Numbered from the stretch's first letter, positions 1-10,468 are shown. The stretch is 64,000 nucleotides of DNA from Colwellia sp. (GCA_020630795.1 JAHDIK010000005.1:134346-198345); one strand, 5' to 3'. A program made the numbers and translations. The notes: generated by a model from the letters alone, not told the origin.

Positions 1-307
1 TCAAGAATTAGCAGTATTTCAAACAACCAAAAAATTAAATGTGGCTTTAGAGCCTTATATATTGATTAAATACCCCACTGCGCTATATTTTTATGTAAAT
101 AAAGCGAATGTTGAACTCGCTCAAGATATTAACGACGGTTTAGAAAACCTCATAGCATCTGGTCGCTTTGATAAAATATTTAATCGTTATTTTGGCGAGA
201 TAATAGAAAGAATTAGATCGGAAAACAGAGAGGTTTTTGACTTAGAAAACCCCTTTCTCCCAGCGAGTGTTCCATCAGAACGAAAGGAACTTTGGTTAAC
301 TTATTAG
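1..307 (+). CDS. Solute-binding protein family 3, C-terminal fragment
   Basis: The reading frame is open from the first bases of the window, so the start lies upstream and only about 101 C-terminal residues are seen. The pattern of a bound-lobe helix (NVELAQDINDGLENLIASG), then FDKIFNRYFGE, is typical of the last helices of periplasmic amino-acid-type (SBP_bac_3) solute-binding proteins. Many Alteromonadales encode orphan members of this family with no ABC permease next to them, and the next gene here is a response regulator, not a permease. Substrate is unknown. The family call rests on the C-terminal pattern only. Confidence 0.6.
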   Translation, partial: QELAVFQTTKKLNVALEPYILIKYPTALYFYVNKANVELAQDINDGLENLIASGRFDKIFNRYFGEIIERIRSENREVFDLENPFLPASVPSERKELWLTY

Positions 308-352
308 CGTAAATATACGCCATGTAACTATTTATTAGACAAGGGAAATGTT

Positions 353-1597
353 GTGTCACAGAACTTACTTATCATAGAGGACAGCCCTGCAATTTCGAAA
401 GTTATTGAACGCATAGGTGTTTCTTTAGGGTATCAAACGACAATTGCGCATTCGTTTGCCGACGTAAAGCGATTACTTTCAGACAATCCTGACTATTATG
501 TGGCAACCATTGATCTAGGTTTGCCTGATGCTCCCAACGGAGAAGTCATACCATACGTATTAGAACATAAAATACCAGGCATTGTGATGACCGGCCGAAT
601 GGAAGATACCACGCGTAAAAAAATCCTGAATTTGCCGATAGTTGACTATATAACGAAAGAAAATGCGCAGGCGTACCATTACTTACTTAGAGTTTTACAT
701 TGTCAGCTTACAAATAAAGATATTAGTGTATTGGTGGTTGATGATTCTTTAACGGCACGAAATCATACCTGTCAGTTATTAAGGCGCAGAAACTTTACAG
801 TGTATGACGTGCCTGATGGAACCAAAGCACTGCAAGTACTTGAAGCCAAACCCGAGATTAAAATTGTGATTACCGACCATGAAATGCCCGGTATGTCTGG
901 TGTTGAACTACTGCAAAAAATAAGAAAACAACAAGCCAATAATGAACTTATTGTGATTGGTGTTTCTGGTACTGATAGGGATATTAACTCTGCGAAATTT
1001 ATTAAAAATGGTGCCGACGACTTCTTACAAAAACCTTTGTTTCCTGAAGAGTTTTATTGTCGCATTATGCAGCATATTGAAAAATTACAATATCTTGAAA
1101 AAATTGAGTTAGCGGCAAACCAAGACTACTTAACAACATTATACAATCGACGTTACTTTTTAGATAAAGCCACAGAAATTATTAAGTGTGCCATCGATAC
1201 GCCGGAGACTTATGTGCTGGCTTCAATCTACATAAACGACTTTAAATCTGTTAATGAAAAGCACGGCCATGAAACAGGCGACGTTATGCTGAATGAATTT
1301 GCTCAGTTACTGAAAAAAGACCTCAAAGGGCATTTAACCGCTAGGTTTGGCGGCGCAGAATTTGCAGCGTTTTTAACAGTAGAAAAGCTTGAAGAAGCGA
1401 AAGCTTTACTTGAAGAAGTTAGTAAAAAGGCGCAAAGCCTGAGTATAAAAGGCACCAATATTAAAGTGTCAACCAATATAGGCGCTATGCCTGTCGACAT
1501 TGAAAAATCAATGAAAGAGTTATTAAAAATTGCAGACAGCACATTGCAGCAATCAATCAAGCAAGGAGTCAATAAAGTGTTAGTTGCGCCAAACTAA
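353..1597 (+). CDS. Tandem-REC response regulator with degenerate GGDEF domain
   Basis: This 414-residue protein has two receiver domains (about 1-115, phospho-acceptor Asp54 in TIDLGLP; about 124-242, Asp175 in ITDHEMPG) and a C-terminal GGDEF domain (about 250-412). The GGDEF signature reads GGAEF (333-337). The usual metal-binding Asp region reads IYINDFK instead of DIDxFK, so a Tyr sits where the metal Asp belongs. No RxxD inhibitory site is visible. The domain is therefore probably not an active diguanylate cyclase and may be a structural or GTP-binding output. The start is GTG at 353, chosen because AAGGGA lies about 7 bases upstream; the ATG at 348 is out of frame. It follows the upstream gene by 45 bases. 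Confidence 0.88.
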   Translation: MSQNLLIIEDSPAISKVIERIGVSLGYQTTIAHSFADVKRLLSDNPDYYVATIDLGLPDAPNGEVIPYVLEHKIPGIVMTGRMEDTTRKKILNLPIVDYITKENAQAYHYLLRVLHCQLTNKDISVLVVDDSLTARNHTCQLLRRRNFTVYDVPDGTKALQVLEAKPEIKIVITDHEMPGMSGVELLQKIRKQQANNELIVIGVSGTDRDINSAKFIKNGADDFLQKPLFPEEFYCRIMQHIEKLQYLEKIELAANQDYLTTLYNRRYFLDKATEIIKCAIDTPETYVLASIYINDFKSVNEKHGHETGDVMLNEFAQLLKKDLKGHLTARFGGAEFAAFLTVEKLEEAKALLEEVSKKAQSLSIKGTNIKVSTNIGAMPVDIEKSMKELLKIADSTLQQSIKQGVNKVLVAPN

Positions 1598-1636
1598 CTA
1601 CGCTGGCGCACTACTAGTACAGCTTATAGTTGAAGC

Positions 1637-1891
1637 TTAATCGTTTGTTAATTTTGCTTCAATTTCCGCAAATTTTGCTTCTAGCTCTGTTAATTTAGCG
1701 CGGGTTTTTATTAATACCTGCGTTTGAACATCAAATTCTTCACGGGTTACTACATCAAGCTGTGATAGCTTGCGCTGTAATACAACTTTTGTTTTTTCTT
1801 CAATGTCTGTTGCAACATTTTTTAAGCTAGGTGGAATAGCATCTGTTACTTGTTGAGCTATTTCTTCTATTTTTTTCGCATTGATCATCAT
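1637..1891 (-). CDS. ubiK: Ubiquinone biosynthesis accessory factor UbiK
   Basis: A small coiled-coil protein of the UbiK/YqiC (BMFP) family. In E. coli UbiK forms a complex with the SCP2 protein UbiJ and supports aerobic ubiquinone assembly. The sequence matches the family throughout: INAKKIEEIAQQV at the N-terminus, LDVVTREEFDVQTQVL in the middle, and a final heptad-rich helix (TRAKLTELEAKFAEIEAKL). The start was placed at the tandem ATGATG (1889-1891 / 1886-1888) because GAGAG lies just upstream and this matches the family length. A longer in-frame extension to 1936 exists but is not family-like. Its partner genes ubiJ, ubiB and ubiE are about 7 kb away in this window. Confidence 0.9.
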   Translation of the reverse strand: MMINAKKIEEIAQQVTDAIPPSLKNVATDIEEKTKVVLQRKLSQLDVVTREEFDVQTQVLIKTRAKLTELEAKFAEIEAKLTND

Positions 1892-2034
1892 TACTCTCAA
1901 TATATTACGAACCAAGTCATTATCTATTGTAAACATTTTTCGTTGATGAGTATAAAAATATTCAGATTAATCGACAAAATTGTTATAAAATCTCCGCCTA
2001 TTTTTTTGCGCCCACATCACGATTAAAAAACATA

Positions 2035-4053
2035 ATGAAATTAAACCCCGGACAGAATGAAGCCGTAAAATACGTTACAGGCCCATGCTTAGTATTAGCA
2101 GGGGCTGGTAGCGGAAAAACAGGTGTAATTTGTCAGAAAATCGCTTACCTCATTCAAAAGTGTGGTTACAAAGCACGCAATATTGCTGCGGTAACCTTTA
2201 CCAATAAAGCCGCGAAAGAAATGAAAGAGCGTGTAAGCAAAATGTTGGGGAAAGACCTTACACGTGGTTTAACGGTATCTACCTTTCACTCGTTGGGGTT
2301 AGATATTGTAAGGAAGGAAATTAAAACTTTAGGTTATAAACCGGGTTTTACCTTGTTTGACGATCAAGACACATTAGCGTTGCTTAAAGAATTAACTCAA
2401 GAAGAGTTAGATGGCGATAAAGACTTACTCAATAAGTTGCAAATGATGATCTCAAACTGGAAGAATGATTTAGAGCTTCCAGACTCTGCCATTAAAAGAG
2501 CGGCAGATGACGACACTAGAACGTATGCAGAGTTTTATGCTAAATATCAAAAACATATGAAAGCATATAATGCCCTCGATTTTGATGATTTAATCTTAAT
2601 ACCTACACTGTTGTTAAAAAACTTTCCAGAAGCTCGTGAACGCTGGCGTAAAAAAATAAAATACATGTTGGTAGATGAATACCAAGACACTAATGCCAGC
2701 CAATACGAGCTTGTGAAATTAATTACCGGAGACGAAGGATTACTCACGGTAGTTGGAGACGACGACCAATCCATCTATTCTTGGCGTGGCGCAAAACCGC
2801 AGAACCTTGTGTTACTCGGTGAAGACTTTCCTCACTTAAAACTCATAAAGTTAGAACAAAATTATCGCTCAAGCGGTCGTATACTTAATTGCGCAAACAT
2901 ATTGATAGCGAATAACCCTCATGTTTACGACAAGGCGTTGTTTAGTGAGCTAAATTACGGTGTTGAGTTACGCGTTGTACAAACGAAAAATGAAGAACAT
3001 GAAGTAGAGCGTGTTGTTGGAGAATTAATCGGTCATCGATTTATAAATAAATCTAAATTTAAAGATTACGCCATTCTATACCGAGGAAATCATCAGTCTC
3101 GTTTATTAGAAAAAGCACTGATGACTAACCGCATTCCTTATAAAATAAGTGGTGGTACATCGTTTTTCTCTCGCTCAGAAATAAAAGACATGATGGCGTA
3201 TTTACGCGTTTTGGTGAATCCAGATGACGATAATGCGTTTTTACGTATTGTTAACGTACCAAGGCGAGAAATAGGCCCAACAACGTTAGAAAAGCTTGGT
3301 AGCTATGCAAATATGCGTCAAATCAGTATGTTTGCAGCCAGTTTTGAACTTGGATTAGAGCAGCATTTAACAGGCCGTGGTTTAGCGAGTGTACAACGAT
3401 TTACCCAGTGGTTAGTTGCTACTGCAGATCATGCAGAACGTGGCGATACAGCAGCAGTATTACGCTCTGTTGTAAGAGAAATCAATTACGAAGACTGGCT
3501 TTACGACTCATCACCTAGTGCAAAAGCTGCTGAAATGCGTATGAAAAATGTCACCCAACTTTTCAGTTGGGTAACACAAATGCTAGAAGGCGATGAAACC
3601 GAAGAGCCAATGACATTGCCTCAGGTTGTAACACGTTTAACATTACGCGACATGATGGAGCGTAATGAAGACGAAGAAGAGTCTGATCAAGTGCAACTCA
3701 TGACATTGCATGCGTCTAAAGGACTAGAATTTCCTTTTGTATTTTTAATTGGTATGGAAGAAGGTTTATTACCTCACCAAACAAGCGTAGATGAAGGAAA
3801 TGTCGAAGAAGAACGCAGGTTAGCTTATGTTGGTATAACTCGAGCGCAAAAAGAGCTTATTTTTACATACGCGCGCGAACGACGACAATTTGGTGAAGTG
3901 GCTAGAACAGAAGCGAGTCGATTTTTACATGAGTTGCCGCAAGACGATTTAAGTTGGGAGCTAACCCAAGCGAAAAAAAGTAACGAACAAAAACAAGCTG
4001 CGGCTAAAGTGGGTGTAGCTAATTTAAGAGATATGTTAAAAAAGAAAGATTAA
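2035..4053 (+). CDS. rep: ATP-dependent DNA helicase Rep (UvrD/Rep family)
   Basis: At 672 residues it is almost exactly the length of E. coli Rep, a 3'-5' SF1A helicase that removes proteins ahead of replication forks. Visible motifs are Walker A AGAGSGKT (22-29), motif Ia [15 protein letters not shown], Walker B DEYQDT (214-219), motif [16 protein letters not shown], motif IV-like LEQNYRSS, motif [18 protein letters not shown] and motif [13 protein letters not shown]. The C-terminal tail ([25 protein letters not shown]) is Rep-like, ending in a short charged segment. The following gene begins one base after the stop codon, so the two are probably cotranscribed. Confidence 0.96.
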   Translation: MKLNPGQNEAVKYVTGPCLVLAGAGSGKTGVICQKIAYLIQKCGYKARNIAAVTFTNKAAKEMKERVSKMLGKDLTRGLTVSTFHSLGLDIVRKEIKTLGYKPGFTLFDDQDTLALLKELTQEELDGDKDLLNKLQMMISNWKNDLELPDSAIKRAADDDTRTYAEFYAKYQKHMKAYNALDFDDLILIPTLLLKNFPEARERWRKKIKYMLVDEYQDTNASQYELVKLITGDEGLLTVVGDDDQSIYSWRGAKPQNLVLLGEDFPHLKLIKLEQNYRSSGRILNCANILIANNPHVYDKALFSELNYGVELRVVQTKNEEHEVERVVGELIGHRFINKSKFKDYAILYRGNHQSRLLEKALMTNRIPYKISGGTSFFSRSEIKDMMAYLRVLVNPDDDNAFLRIVNVPRREIGPTTLEKLGSYANMRQISMFAASFELGLEQHLTGRGLASVQRFTQWLVATADHAERGDTAAVLRSVVREINYEDWLYDSSPSAKAAEMRMKNVTQLFSWVTQMLEGDETEEPMTLPQVVTRLTLRDMMERNEDEEESDQVQLMTLHASKGLEFPFVFLIGMEEGLLPHQTSVDEGNVEEERRLAYVGITRAQKELIFTYARERRQFGEVARTEASRFLHELPQDDLSWELTQAKKSNEQKQAAAKVGVANLRDMLKKKD

Positions 4054-4054
4054 T

Positions 4055-4948
4055 ATGACGATGAAAATGATTACTTCAATAAACTTTGTAAAAGTCGTAG
4101 GTTTTACCCTATTAGCAGCACTTTCAACGGCGGCGTCAAGCAACAGTTCTGTATGGAAAGTATCTAAAAATAACGATCATGTCTTTATCGGTGGCACTAT
4201 TCACGTATTACCAGAAGAAGAGTTTCCGCTACCAGATGAGTTCATGAATGCATACAAAAATACGGACCAAGTTATATTAGAGGCTCAGCTGCCTGATCCT
4301 ACCGACATGCAAGCACAGCAAGCTATGTTGGCTCAAATGAGTTACGGCAATGGAAAAAACTTAAAGAGTGTTTTATCTCCAAACACATTTAAGTCATTAG
4401 AAAATTACTTCAACGTAATGGGAATGGACATAAGCCCATTTGTTGGTTTTAAGCCGGGTTTTGTTGTGTCGCTAATGGCCATTATTGAACTGCAAAAAGC
4501 TGAAATTTCAGGCGAAGGTGTTGACGCATACTTTGAGTCGCTCGCAACGCAAGACGCTAAAAAAATCGATTATTTAGAATCAGCGGAATTTCAATTTAAA
4601 ATGTTAAGTGGTTTAGGTGAAGGCTACGAAGACGAGTTTATTCAGTCGAATATTGAACTAAACTCTAGTTTTACCGAGTTTTTTCAACACACGCTAGACG
4701 CATGGAGAGAGGGCGACGCAAAAAGCTTAGAAGCGTTAATTAATACAGCTTCTCTTGAGTCTGATGAAAAATCGTATGACGCACTGTTTACGCAACGAAA
4801 TAAAAACTGGGTTCCTAAAATAGAAGCTTTGTTTAACAACAAACACAAAGAGTTTGTTCTTGTTGGTGCGGGCCATTTATTTGGCAAAGATGGATTAATT
4901 CAATTACTAAAAAGCAAAGGTTATACGGTAGAGCAAAAGTCATCTTAA
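4055..4948 (+). CDS. TraB/GumN family protein, secreted
   Basis: This 297-residue protein belongs to the TraB/GumN (Tiki-like) family, a metalloprotease-like EreA/ChaN fold whose bacterial members mostly have no assigned substrate. The N-terminus carries a hydrophobic signal segment (about residues 6-27) ending near ALSTAASS, so a periplasmic location is likely. The first family motif is IGGTIHVLPEEE, and the closing motif is VLVGAGHLFGKDGLIQLLKSKGY near the C-terminus. The start ATG lies one base after rep and another in-frame ATG (4061) is possible. A strong hairpin terminator follows at 4979. Confidence 0.85.
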   Translation: MTMKMITSINFVKVVGFTLLAALSTAASSNSSVWKVSKNNDHVFIGGTIHVLPEEEFPLPDEFMNAYKNTDQVILEAQLPDPTDMQAQQAMLAQMSYGNGKNLKSVLSPNTFKSLENYFNVMGMDISPFVGFKPGFVVSLMAIIELQKAEISGEGVDAYFESLATQDAKKIDYLESAEFQFKMLSGLGEGYEDEFIQSNIELNSSFTEFFQHTLDAWREGDAKSLEALINTASLESDEKSYDALFTQRNKNWVPKIEALFNNKHKEFVLVGAGHLFGKDGLIQLLKSKGYTVEQKSS

Positions 4949-4978
4949 CGAACGTATTATCAACTGATGTAAATTAAC

Positions 4979-5009
4979 ATGGCGTAGCGTTTATCCTACG
5001 CCATTTTTT
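4979..5009 (+). terminator. Rho-independent terminator after the TraB/GumN gene
   Basis: Nine-base-pair stem ATGGCGTAG / CTACGCCAT (4979-4987 and 4996-5004) with an 8-base loop, followed directly by a T run. It ends the rep-TraB/GumN transcription unit and separates it from the convergent permease gene. Confidence 0.85.
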
Positions 5010-5047
5010 ATGGTTAATTTGAGCGGATATCTAACCATTCAACTAGA

Positions 5048-5821
5048 TTATAACTGTCCTGTTATTAGCCCTAACCCTATGAGTATTAACAAGCCAGAAA
5101 CAAGCTTTTGTATGCTACTAATCGTTACTTTGGTAAGGAGTTTTTTACCAAAATAAGCGCCGATAAATGCTGATACACAAGCGCTAGTTACTAGTGCCCA
5201 GTTAATGGCTTGGCTAGTGTCACTGTAGTGCCAACCATAAATAGACAAACGTGATATATCAACCAATACAGCTAACATTACGCCGGTTGCAACAAATTGC
5301 TCTTTTGACAAACCTGCTTTTAATAAAAACATACTTCTAAACGCGCCTTGGTGCCCTGACAATCCACCTAAAAAGCCACTCAGCATGCCACCGAACGGCA
5401 AGTATTTTTTATCGATCGACAGTTCTGCAAAAAACGGTAAAAGCTCTACAGCAACTAAGAATAGAATAAGTAATCCAACAACAAAATTCATAAGGTTTAC
5501 GGAAATATCGTAACCGAGTAAATCGTATTCTATATGACTGTTATTACTTGATAAGCTGGTTAATATAAACGCGCCAATAAAAGCAAAAATTACCGCTGGA
5601 ACACCAAATCTCATCAACACTGAAGTGTTTACCTTACTACCAACAAGAAACACCTTAAACGCGTTATTTGCAAAATGTACAATCGCCGTAATAGTCACTG
5701 CAACATCAATTGGAAAGAATAAGGCGACAATAGGCATCAGTAGCGTACCTAATCCGAAACCAGAGAATAGTGTTAAAAGTGAGGCTGCCATTGCGACAGC
5801 CGAAATAATGATAAAGTCCAT
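5048..5821 (-). CDS. TauE/SafE family membrane permease
   Basis: A predicted 257-residue inner-membrane protein with about eight hydrophobic segments. The pair of repeated half-domains and the conserved motifs (LTLFSGFGLGTLLMPI near the N-terminus, FGGMLSGFLGGLSGHQGAFRSMFLLKAGL in the centre, ending in SGLLILIGLGLI) are characteristic of TauE/SafE. Members export sulfite, sulfonates or other organic anions, and the substrate here is unknown. The start was placed at the ATG of MDFIIISAVAM; the frame extends upstream only to a TTG. It lies about 100 bases downstream of a LysR regulator on the same strand and may be controlled by it. Confidence 0.88.
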   Translation of the reverse strand: MDFIIISAVAMAASLLTLFSGFGLGTLLMPIVALFFPIDVAVTITAIVHFANNAFKVFLVGSKVNTSVLMRFGVPAVIFAFIGAFILTSLSSNNSHIEYDLLGYDISVNLMNFVVGLLILFLVAVELLPFFAELSIDKKYLPFGGMLSGFLGGLSGHQGAFRSMFLLKAGLSKEQFVATGVMLAVLVDISRLSIYGWHYSDTSQAINWALVTSACVSAFIGAYFGKKLLTKVTISSIQKLVSGLLILIGLGLITGQL

Positions 5822-5922
5822 AAAAAGAGTCGTTAGCCGTTGGGCTTTTAGTCTATAAAAAGTAGATGAAAATTTTATGACAAACAAAGATGTATGCCAA
5901 TAACTGCGGAGAAACTAACTCT

Positions 5923-6813
5923 TTAAACTTTGTTTAACTCCAATTTTGTAGTTAGCCATTCTTCAAGTTTTTTTACTTTTTTCCATTGAAAGTGATGTGG
6001 AGGAGCTACTAAATAGATTGAAATAGGACTCTGTACCGAAAAATCATATAGATTTATTAAAGTACCGGACTTAAGTTTTTCAAACACTAACGATTTACTC
6101 ACAAAAGCAAAACCCTGCCCAGCAAGTGTTTGTTCCAAAACTGGAACAGAGTCAGTGGTTTGAAGACCTATCGTAAAATTATGTTCGTTAAGGTCGTATT
6201 CTTTACAAAATGACATAAATGCAGGTTTTATGTCGCTAGAAACGTCAATAAATAAAGGTTTAGATAGAAGTTCTGATATAGGCGGTGACGATGTTCTAAA
6301 AAGTGATGGGGTAGCTACCATAACAATTTGATCGTCAATCAGTAGCCTACTCTCTAAACATGGGTAGCTGCCCAGTCCTCGTCTAATAGCCACATCAACA
6401 TTCGACTCTTTAAAATCAATCAACTGATTAGATGGAGAAAATTGCAATGTAAGTTCAGGGTTTTGTTGTTGAAAATGTCGAATGTGTGGAATAAGTACAA
6501 GCGAAGTAAAAGAATGTAATGACGTAATATTAAGTACGTTAGGTTCAGGCTCATTTGAGAGTTCGCTTATGCCTTGAGATATTTTATTAAAGGCTTGTTC
6601 TATAAAGGGAAATAATCGAGTTCCATCGGCTGTTAACGATGTACTTTTACTGTCACGATTAAATAGCTGACACCCTAAGTTGTTTTCTAATAAGCGAATT
6701 TGTTGGCTTACAGCTGCTTGGGTTACGTTTAGCTCTTCTGCTGCTTTTTTAAAGCTTTGATGACGGGCAGCCGCAAGAAAAAAAGATAAAGATTTTAATG
6801 GAGGAAGTTTCAT
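5923..6813 (-). CDS. LysR-family transcriptional regulator (GcvA-like)
   Basis: 296 residues with an N-terminal winged helix-turn-helix (LPPLKSLSFFLAAARHQSFKKAAEELNVTQAAVSQQIRLLE, about residues 3-45) and a C-terminal periplasmic-binding-like effector domain (about 90-290). The first residues are characteristic of the GcvA-type subgroup. The ligand is not predictable. It sits upstream of the TauE/SafE permease on the same strand and 101 bases from the divergent small secreted protein gene at 6915, either of which could be its target. Confidence 0.92.
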   Translation of the reverse strand: MKLPPLKSLSFFLAAARHQSFKKAAEELNVTQAAVSQQIRLLENNLGCQLFNRDSKSTSLTADGTRLFPFIEQAFNKISQGISELSNEPEPNVLNITSLHSFTSLVLIPHIRHFQQQNPELTLQFSPSNQLIDFKESNVDVAIRRGLGSYPCLESRLLIDDQIVMVATPSLFRTSSPPISELLSKPLFIDVSSDIKPAFMSFCKEYDLNEHNFTIGLQTTDSVPVLEQTLAGQGFAFVSKSLVFEKLKSGTLINLYDFSVQSPISIYLVAPPHHFQWKKVKKLEEWLTTKLELNKV

Positions 6814-6914
6814 ATCGCTTTAGAAAAACTTAAGTTATGTTAATTTTATATCGTTTGTTTTGTCGCATTTCAAGCTTTAATTTAATAGCTCTTTATAAAG
6901 TGAATGAGGTTACT

Positions 6915-7229
6915 ATGAATAAGATTTTATTAAGTTATGTTGCAATGTTTTTTGCTTTCGTTGGGAGCATAGTGTCGGCGAGTGCACAAGAACAATTATT
7001 TTCAAATGCTGGTTACCCGTACGATTTATTACTGATACGAACTGACTCGGTAGAAATTATTTTTATTGAAAAGGAAAACGGTATTCAATGCCGCACGAAA
7101 ATTACAAATGATGAGAAGCAGCAATTAACGTCTACAGTATTTGTATCTAAAACAAAATTTAACGAAGAACCGCTCGTAAGTTGTTTACCGAGAGGGCACG
7201 CCAAAAAAGCTCTAAAAAGAACATTTTAG
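6915..7229 (+). CDS. Small secreted protein of unknown function
   Basis: 104 residues beginning with a clear signal peptide (MNKILLSYVAMFFAFVGSIVSASA, cleavage probably after ASA). The mature part is about 80 residues with two cysteines (IQCRTK and VSCLPRG) that could form a disulfide, and a basic C-terminus (GHAKKALKRTF). I do not recognise a family. The ATG at 6915 was chosen because GAGG lies upstream and a signal peptide follows at once; the frame extends further upstream but with sequence not resembling a gene. It is divergent from the LysR gene. Confidence 0.6.
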   Translation: MNKILLSYVAMFFAFVGSIVSASAQEQLFSNAGYPYDLLLIRTDSVEIIFIEKENGIQCRTKITNDEKQQLTSTVFVSKTKFNEEPLVSCLPRGHAKKALKRTF

Positions 7230-7315
7230 GCGTATAAATTTTTGTGAGAGGATTAAGTGTAAAAGTAAGTGTAAATTGGTTTTCATTAGTGAGCTCGTAT
7301 TAACTACGAGCCAGT

Positions 7316-8881
7316 TTATGAGAACACGATCGCTAAACAAATAAGCACGGTACAACCGACGATTGTTGTTAGCAATGTTTTATGTTGTTTAGTTTGTTGA
7401 ACTTTTAACGACTGTATGAGGAGTGACGTTTGCTTGTTGTTTTCTTTACCTGATTGAAGATAGTCGTAAATTAAGTCAGGCATTTCAGGTAGCTTTTCAT
7501 TCCAAAATGGTAAGTTGTCTTTCACCTTTTCAAAAACGGCTTTTATGCCCATTTGTTCTTTTACCCAACTCTCTAAAAATGGTTTTGCGGTTTCCCATAA
7601 ATCGAGCTGTGGGTATAACTGTCTGCCTAAGCCTTCAATGTACAGTAATGTTTTTTGTAAGAGAACAAGCTGAGGTTGCACTTCCATATTGAATCTACGA
7701 GCAGTATTGAATAGGTTTACGAGTACTTGTCCAAAAGATATTTCTGCAAGAGGTTTGTTAAAGATTGGCTCGCAAACAGTACGAATGGCAAACTCAAATT
7801 CATCGACACTTGTGCCTTGAGGCACCCATCCAGAGTCCACATGAAGTTGCGCCACTTTACGATAATCACGATTAAAAAAAGCGACAAAATTTTCAGCTAA
7901 ATAGCGCTTATCATCTTGATTTAACGTACCCACAATTCCACAGTCTATGGCTATCCATGTAGGATCGGCAGGGTTATTAGCATTAACAAAAACATTGCCC
8001 GGGTGCATATCTGCGTGAAAGAAACTGTCGCGAAAAACTTGTGTGAAAAACACTTCAACGCCGCGCTCCGCGAGTAATTTCATGTCAACGCCAAGTTGTT
8101 GAAGCGTTTCAACTTCACCAACACCTATACCGTAAATACGCTCCATCACTAGTACATTTTTACTGCTATATTCGCTGTATATTTCAGGAACATAAAGTAC
8201 TTTGTCTTGAGGTCGGCCTTGCGTAAAGTTTCGTTTTAATTGAATGGCATTTGCAGCTTCACGAGTGAGATCAAGCTCGTCTAAAATAGTTTTTCGGTAT
8301 TCCTCAACCACTTCTTTAGGGCGTAAGCGTTTACCGTCTGGCAGCCACTTTGCAACTATACCTGCGAAGCGAGACATCACTTTTAAGTCGGCAGATATAA
8401 CTTTATCAATACCTGGGCGTAATACTTTAATAACAATGTTTTTCTCAGCATCGTTGTGTTTCAAGGTGGCTGTGTGCACTTGAGCAATAGAGGCTGAAGC
8501 AAGTGGCTGAGTATCAAATGCGACAAAAAAATCGTTAAAAACGTCTTCACCGATAGCGTCAATAATAAGTTGTTGAGCTTGCTCTCCATCAAAAGGCACA
8601 ACTTGGTCTTGCAATAAAGCGAGTTCGTTAGCAAAGTCAGGCGGTAATAAGTCGCGGCGGGTTGAAAGCATCTGGCCAAACTTAATAAATACAGGGCCGA
8701 GCGATTCAATAGCAAGCCTGAAACGCAGTGCTGTTGACTTATCTTTGTGCTTATTTCTAAACCAAAATAAACTTAAACGCCCAAGCTTGGCATACCAAGG
8801 AAGCGACTCTTTAGGTACGAGTTCGTCTAAACCGTATTCTAAAAAGGTTTTCACTATTTTATACAGTCGTTGACTACTCAC
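7316..8881 (-). CDS. ubiB: Ubiquinone biosynthesis protein UbiB (atypical kinase/ATPase)
   Basis: A 521-residue member of the ABC1/ADCK/UbiB family, an atypical kinase-like ATPase needed for ubiquinone assembly, probably by making lipid precursors accessible at the membrane. Family motifs are visible: KFGQ (67-70) with [10 protein letters not shown], the Ala-rich loop [11 protein letters not shown] in place of a Gly-rich loop (about 128-138), the catalytic segment [11 protein letters not shown] and the metal-binding DCGIVG. The C-terminus carries one transmembrane segment ([18 protein letters not shown]). Its start overlaps the end of ubiJ by 8 bases, so it is translated as the third gene of ubiE-ubiJ-ubiB. 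Confidence 0.96.
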   Translation of the reverse strand: MSSQRLYKIVKTFLEYGLDELVPKESLPWYAKLGRLSLFWFRNKHKDKSTALRFRLAIESLGPVFIKFGQMLSTRRDLLPPDFANELALLQDQVVPFDGEQAQQLIIDAIGEDVFNDFFVAFDTQPLASASIAQVHTATLKHNDAEKNIVIKVLRPGIDKVISADLKVMSRFAGIVAKWLPDGKRLRPKEVVEEYRKTILDELDLTREAANAIQLKRNFTQGRPQDKVLYVPEIYSEYSSKNVLVMERIYGIGVGEVETLQQLGVDMKLLAERGVEVFFTQVFRDSFFHADMHPGNVFVNANNPADPTWIAIDCGIVGTLNQDDKRYLAENFVAFFNRDYRKVAQLHVDSGWVPQGTSVDEFEFAIRTVCEPIFNKPLAEISFGQVLVNLFNTARRFNMEVQPQLVLLQKTLLYIEGLGRQLYPQLDLWETAKPFLESWVKEQMGIKAVFEKVKDNLPFWNEKLPEMPDLIYDYLQSGKENNKQTSLLIQSLKVQQTKQHKTLLTTIVGCTVLICLAIVFS

Positions 8882-9518
8882 AGATGTCCTTGGCGTTGTT
8901 AATTAATTGGGTGATACGCGTTAGCTTTTGCGTTAGCGCTTCTGTTCGAACGTCGAGATCGCTGACTTGTAAGTTGAATGATGACACTTCGCTATTAGAA
9001 ACCACTAAACGTTTTTCGTGTACAAGCCACTCTGTAGAGTCGGCTTCAATCTGTTTTGCGGCGAAGTTGAGTTTACGACTTAATTTTTTGCCAAGCTGAG
9101 TGAGCTTAAATGTGGGGATATCGCCAATATGTTTAGCCAGTTCGGTTTGCCAATCAATGTCTAACTTTTCAAAAAATTGTGCGAATTGTTGAGCAACTTT
9201 TAAATCGCCAGAAATGTCGAGCTTGTCTTGCTTAATTAGCTCAGTTATCTGCATGTCTTGTTTAAGCGCTAATAAGGTTTTAATACTGGTATTAATGACA
9301 CAATCTGGATGTTCATTGAGTGATGTCACCAATACTTTATCTTCGCAAATCATTAAGCTAAGTGGAAAACCTAGTTCTGACAAATAAACCACTAAGCATT
9401 TTTGGTTGATGCTTTGTAAGCCTTTACTACCGTTCAGGCTTAATGCTAGTGCTTTATTGATGACCGTTTCGAGTACCGCACAAATAAATTGTTGATACAT
9501 GGCCGTAGTGTTTGTCAC
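8874..9518 (-). CDS. ubiJ: Ubiquinone biosynthesis accessory factor UbiJ (SCP2 domain)
   Basis: 214 residues. An N-terminal SCP2 (sterol carrier protein 2-like) lipid-binding domain (about 15-110) is followed by a helical, coiled-coil C-terminal region ([22 protein letters not shown]) expected to contact UbiK. UbiJ binds ubiquinone intermediates in the soluble Ubi complex. The GTG start overlaps the ubiE stop in TAGTG; a downstream ATG (MYQQFI, at 9500) is an alternative. Its position between ubiE and ubiB is the usual gammaproteobacterial order. Confidence 0.93.
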   Translation of the reverse strand: MTNTTAMYQQFICAVLETVINKALALSLNGSKGLQSINQKCLVVYLSELGFPLSLMICEDKVLVTSLNEHPDCVINTSIKTLLALKQDMQITELIKQDKLDISGDLKVAQQFAQFFEKLDIDWQTELAKHIGDIPTFKLTQLGKKLSRKLNFAAKQIEADSTEWLVHEKRLVVSNSEVSSFNLQVSDLDVRTEALTQKLTRITQLINNAKDICE

Positions 9519-10285
9519 TAAAACTTATATCCTTTATGTAATGCAACAATACCGCCCGTTAGGTTTTTAAACGTTGTTTGTTCAAAACCAGCGGTTTCCA
9601 TCATTTCTTTGAGGGTTTCTTGGTTAGGGTGCATACGAATAGACTCAGCTAAGTATTGATAACTGTCGCCGTCTTTTGCAACGAGTTCACCCATTTTAGG
9701 CAGTATATTAAATGAATAAAAGTCGTAGGCTTTAGTAAGTAGCTCTTGTTCTGGTTTAGAAAACTCTAGCACTAGTAAACGGCCACCAGGCTTTAATACG
9801 CGATACATAGAACGCAGTGCTTCGTCTTTATCGGTTACGTTACGTAAACCAAAAGCAATCGTAATCACGTCAAAAGTATTGTCTTCAAACGGTAAATGTT
9901 GTGCATTAGCTTGCACATAATCAATATTTTGTACTAAACCACGATCACGCAATTTATCGCGACCCACGTTTAACATAGAGCTATTTATGTCAGCTAAAAC
10001 AACTTGTCCGTCTTTACCTACTAGTTGCGAAAATTTAGCGGTTAAGTCACCTGTGCCACCTGCTAAATCAAGTACCTTGTTACCTGGGCGAATACCACTT
10101 GCATCAATCGTGAAGCGTTTCCATAAGCGATGAATACCAAACGACATTAAATCGTTCATCACGTCGTATTGTGCTGCTACCGAATGAAATACACTGGCTA
10201 CTTTCGATTCTTTTTCGTTTTTATCTACGGTTTGGTAACCGAAATGGGTACTGTTGTCTTGATGATCTTGGTCGTGAGCTGACAT
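9518..10285 (-). CDS. ubiE: Ubiquinone/menaquinone C-methyltransferase UbiE
   Basis: A 255-residue SAM-dependent methyltransferase acting on 2-polyprenyl-6-methoxy-1,4-benzoquinol (and demethylmenaquinone, if present). Evidence: [32 protein letters not shown] at the N-terminus, SAM motif [12 protein letters not shown], family signature [26 protein letters not shown] and the ending [15 protein letters not shown], all close to E. coli UbiE (251 residues). First gene of the ubiE-ubiJ-ubiB operon. Confidence 0.97.
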   Translation of the reverse strand: MSAHDQDHQDNSTHFGYQTVDKNEKESKVASVFHSVAAQYDVMNDLMSFGIHRLWKRFTIDASGIRPGNKVLDLAGGTGDLTAKFSQLVGKDGQVVLADINSSMLNVGRDKLRDRGLVQNIDYVQANAQHLPFEDNTFDVITIAFGLRNVTDKDEALRSMYRVLKPGGRLLVLEFSKPEQELLTKAYDFYSFNILPKMGELVAKDGDSYQYLAESIRMHPNQETLKEMMETAGFEQTTFKNLTGGIVALHKGYKF

Positions 10286-10468
10286 CTTTAATTCGCTAAT
10301 AGCTATAATTGGCTTTAGTTTAACGCACTTTTATTTATTTATTAATAGTTGGAAACAGAAACTGATTGACTGAGAACAATAATATTGTGTTCTTTATATC
10401 AATACCTTTGGAACCAAAACCTTATATTGTAATCCTAATCAGTATTAATAATATGGAGAGACGGTTTT

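Noticed and set aside
7293-7311. Perfect 7-base hairpin (GCTCGTA / TACGAGC) next to the ubiB stop
   Set aside because: No T run follows on either strand, so I do not call it a terminator.
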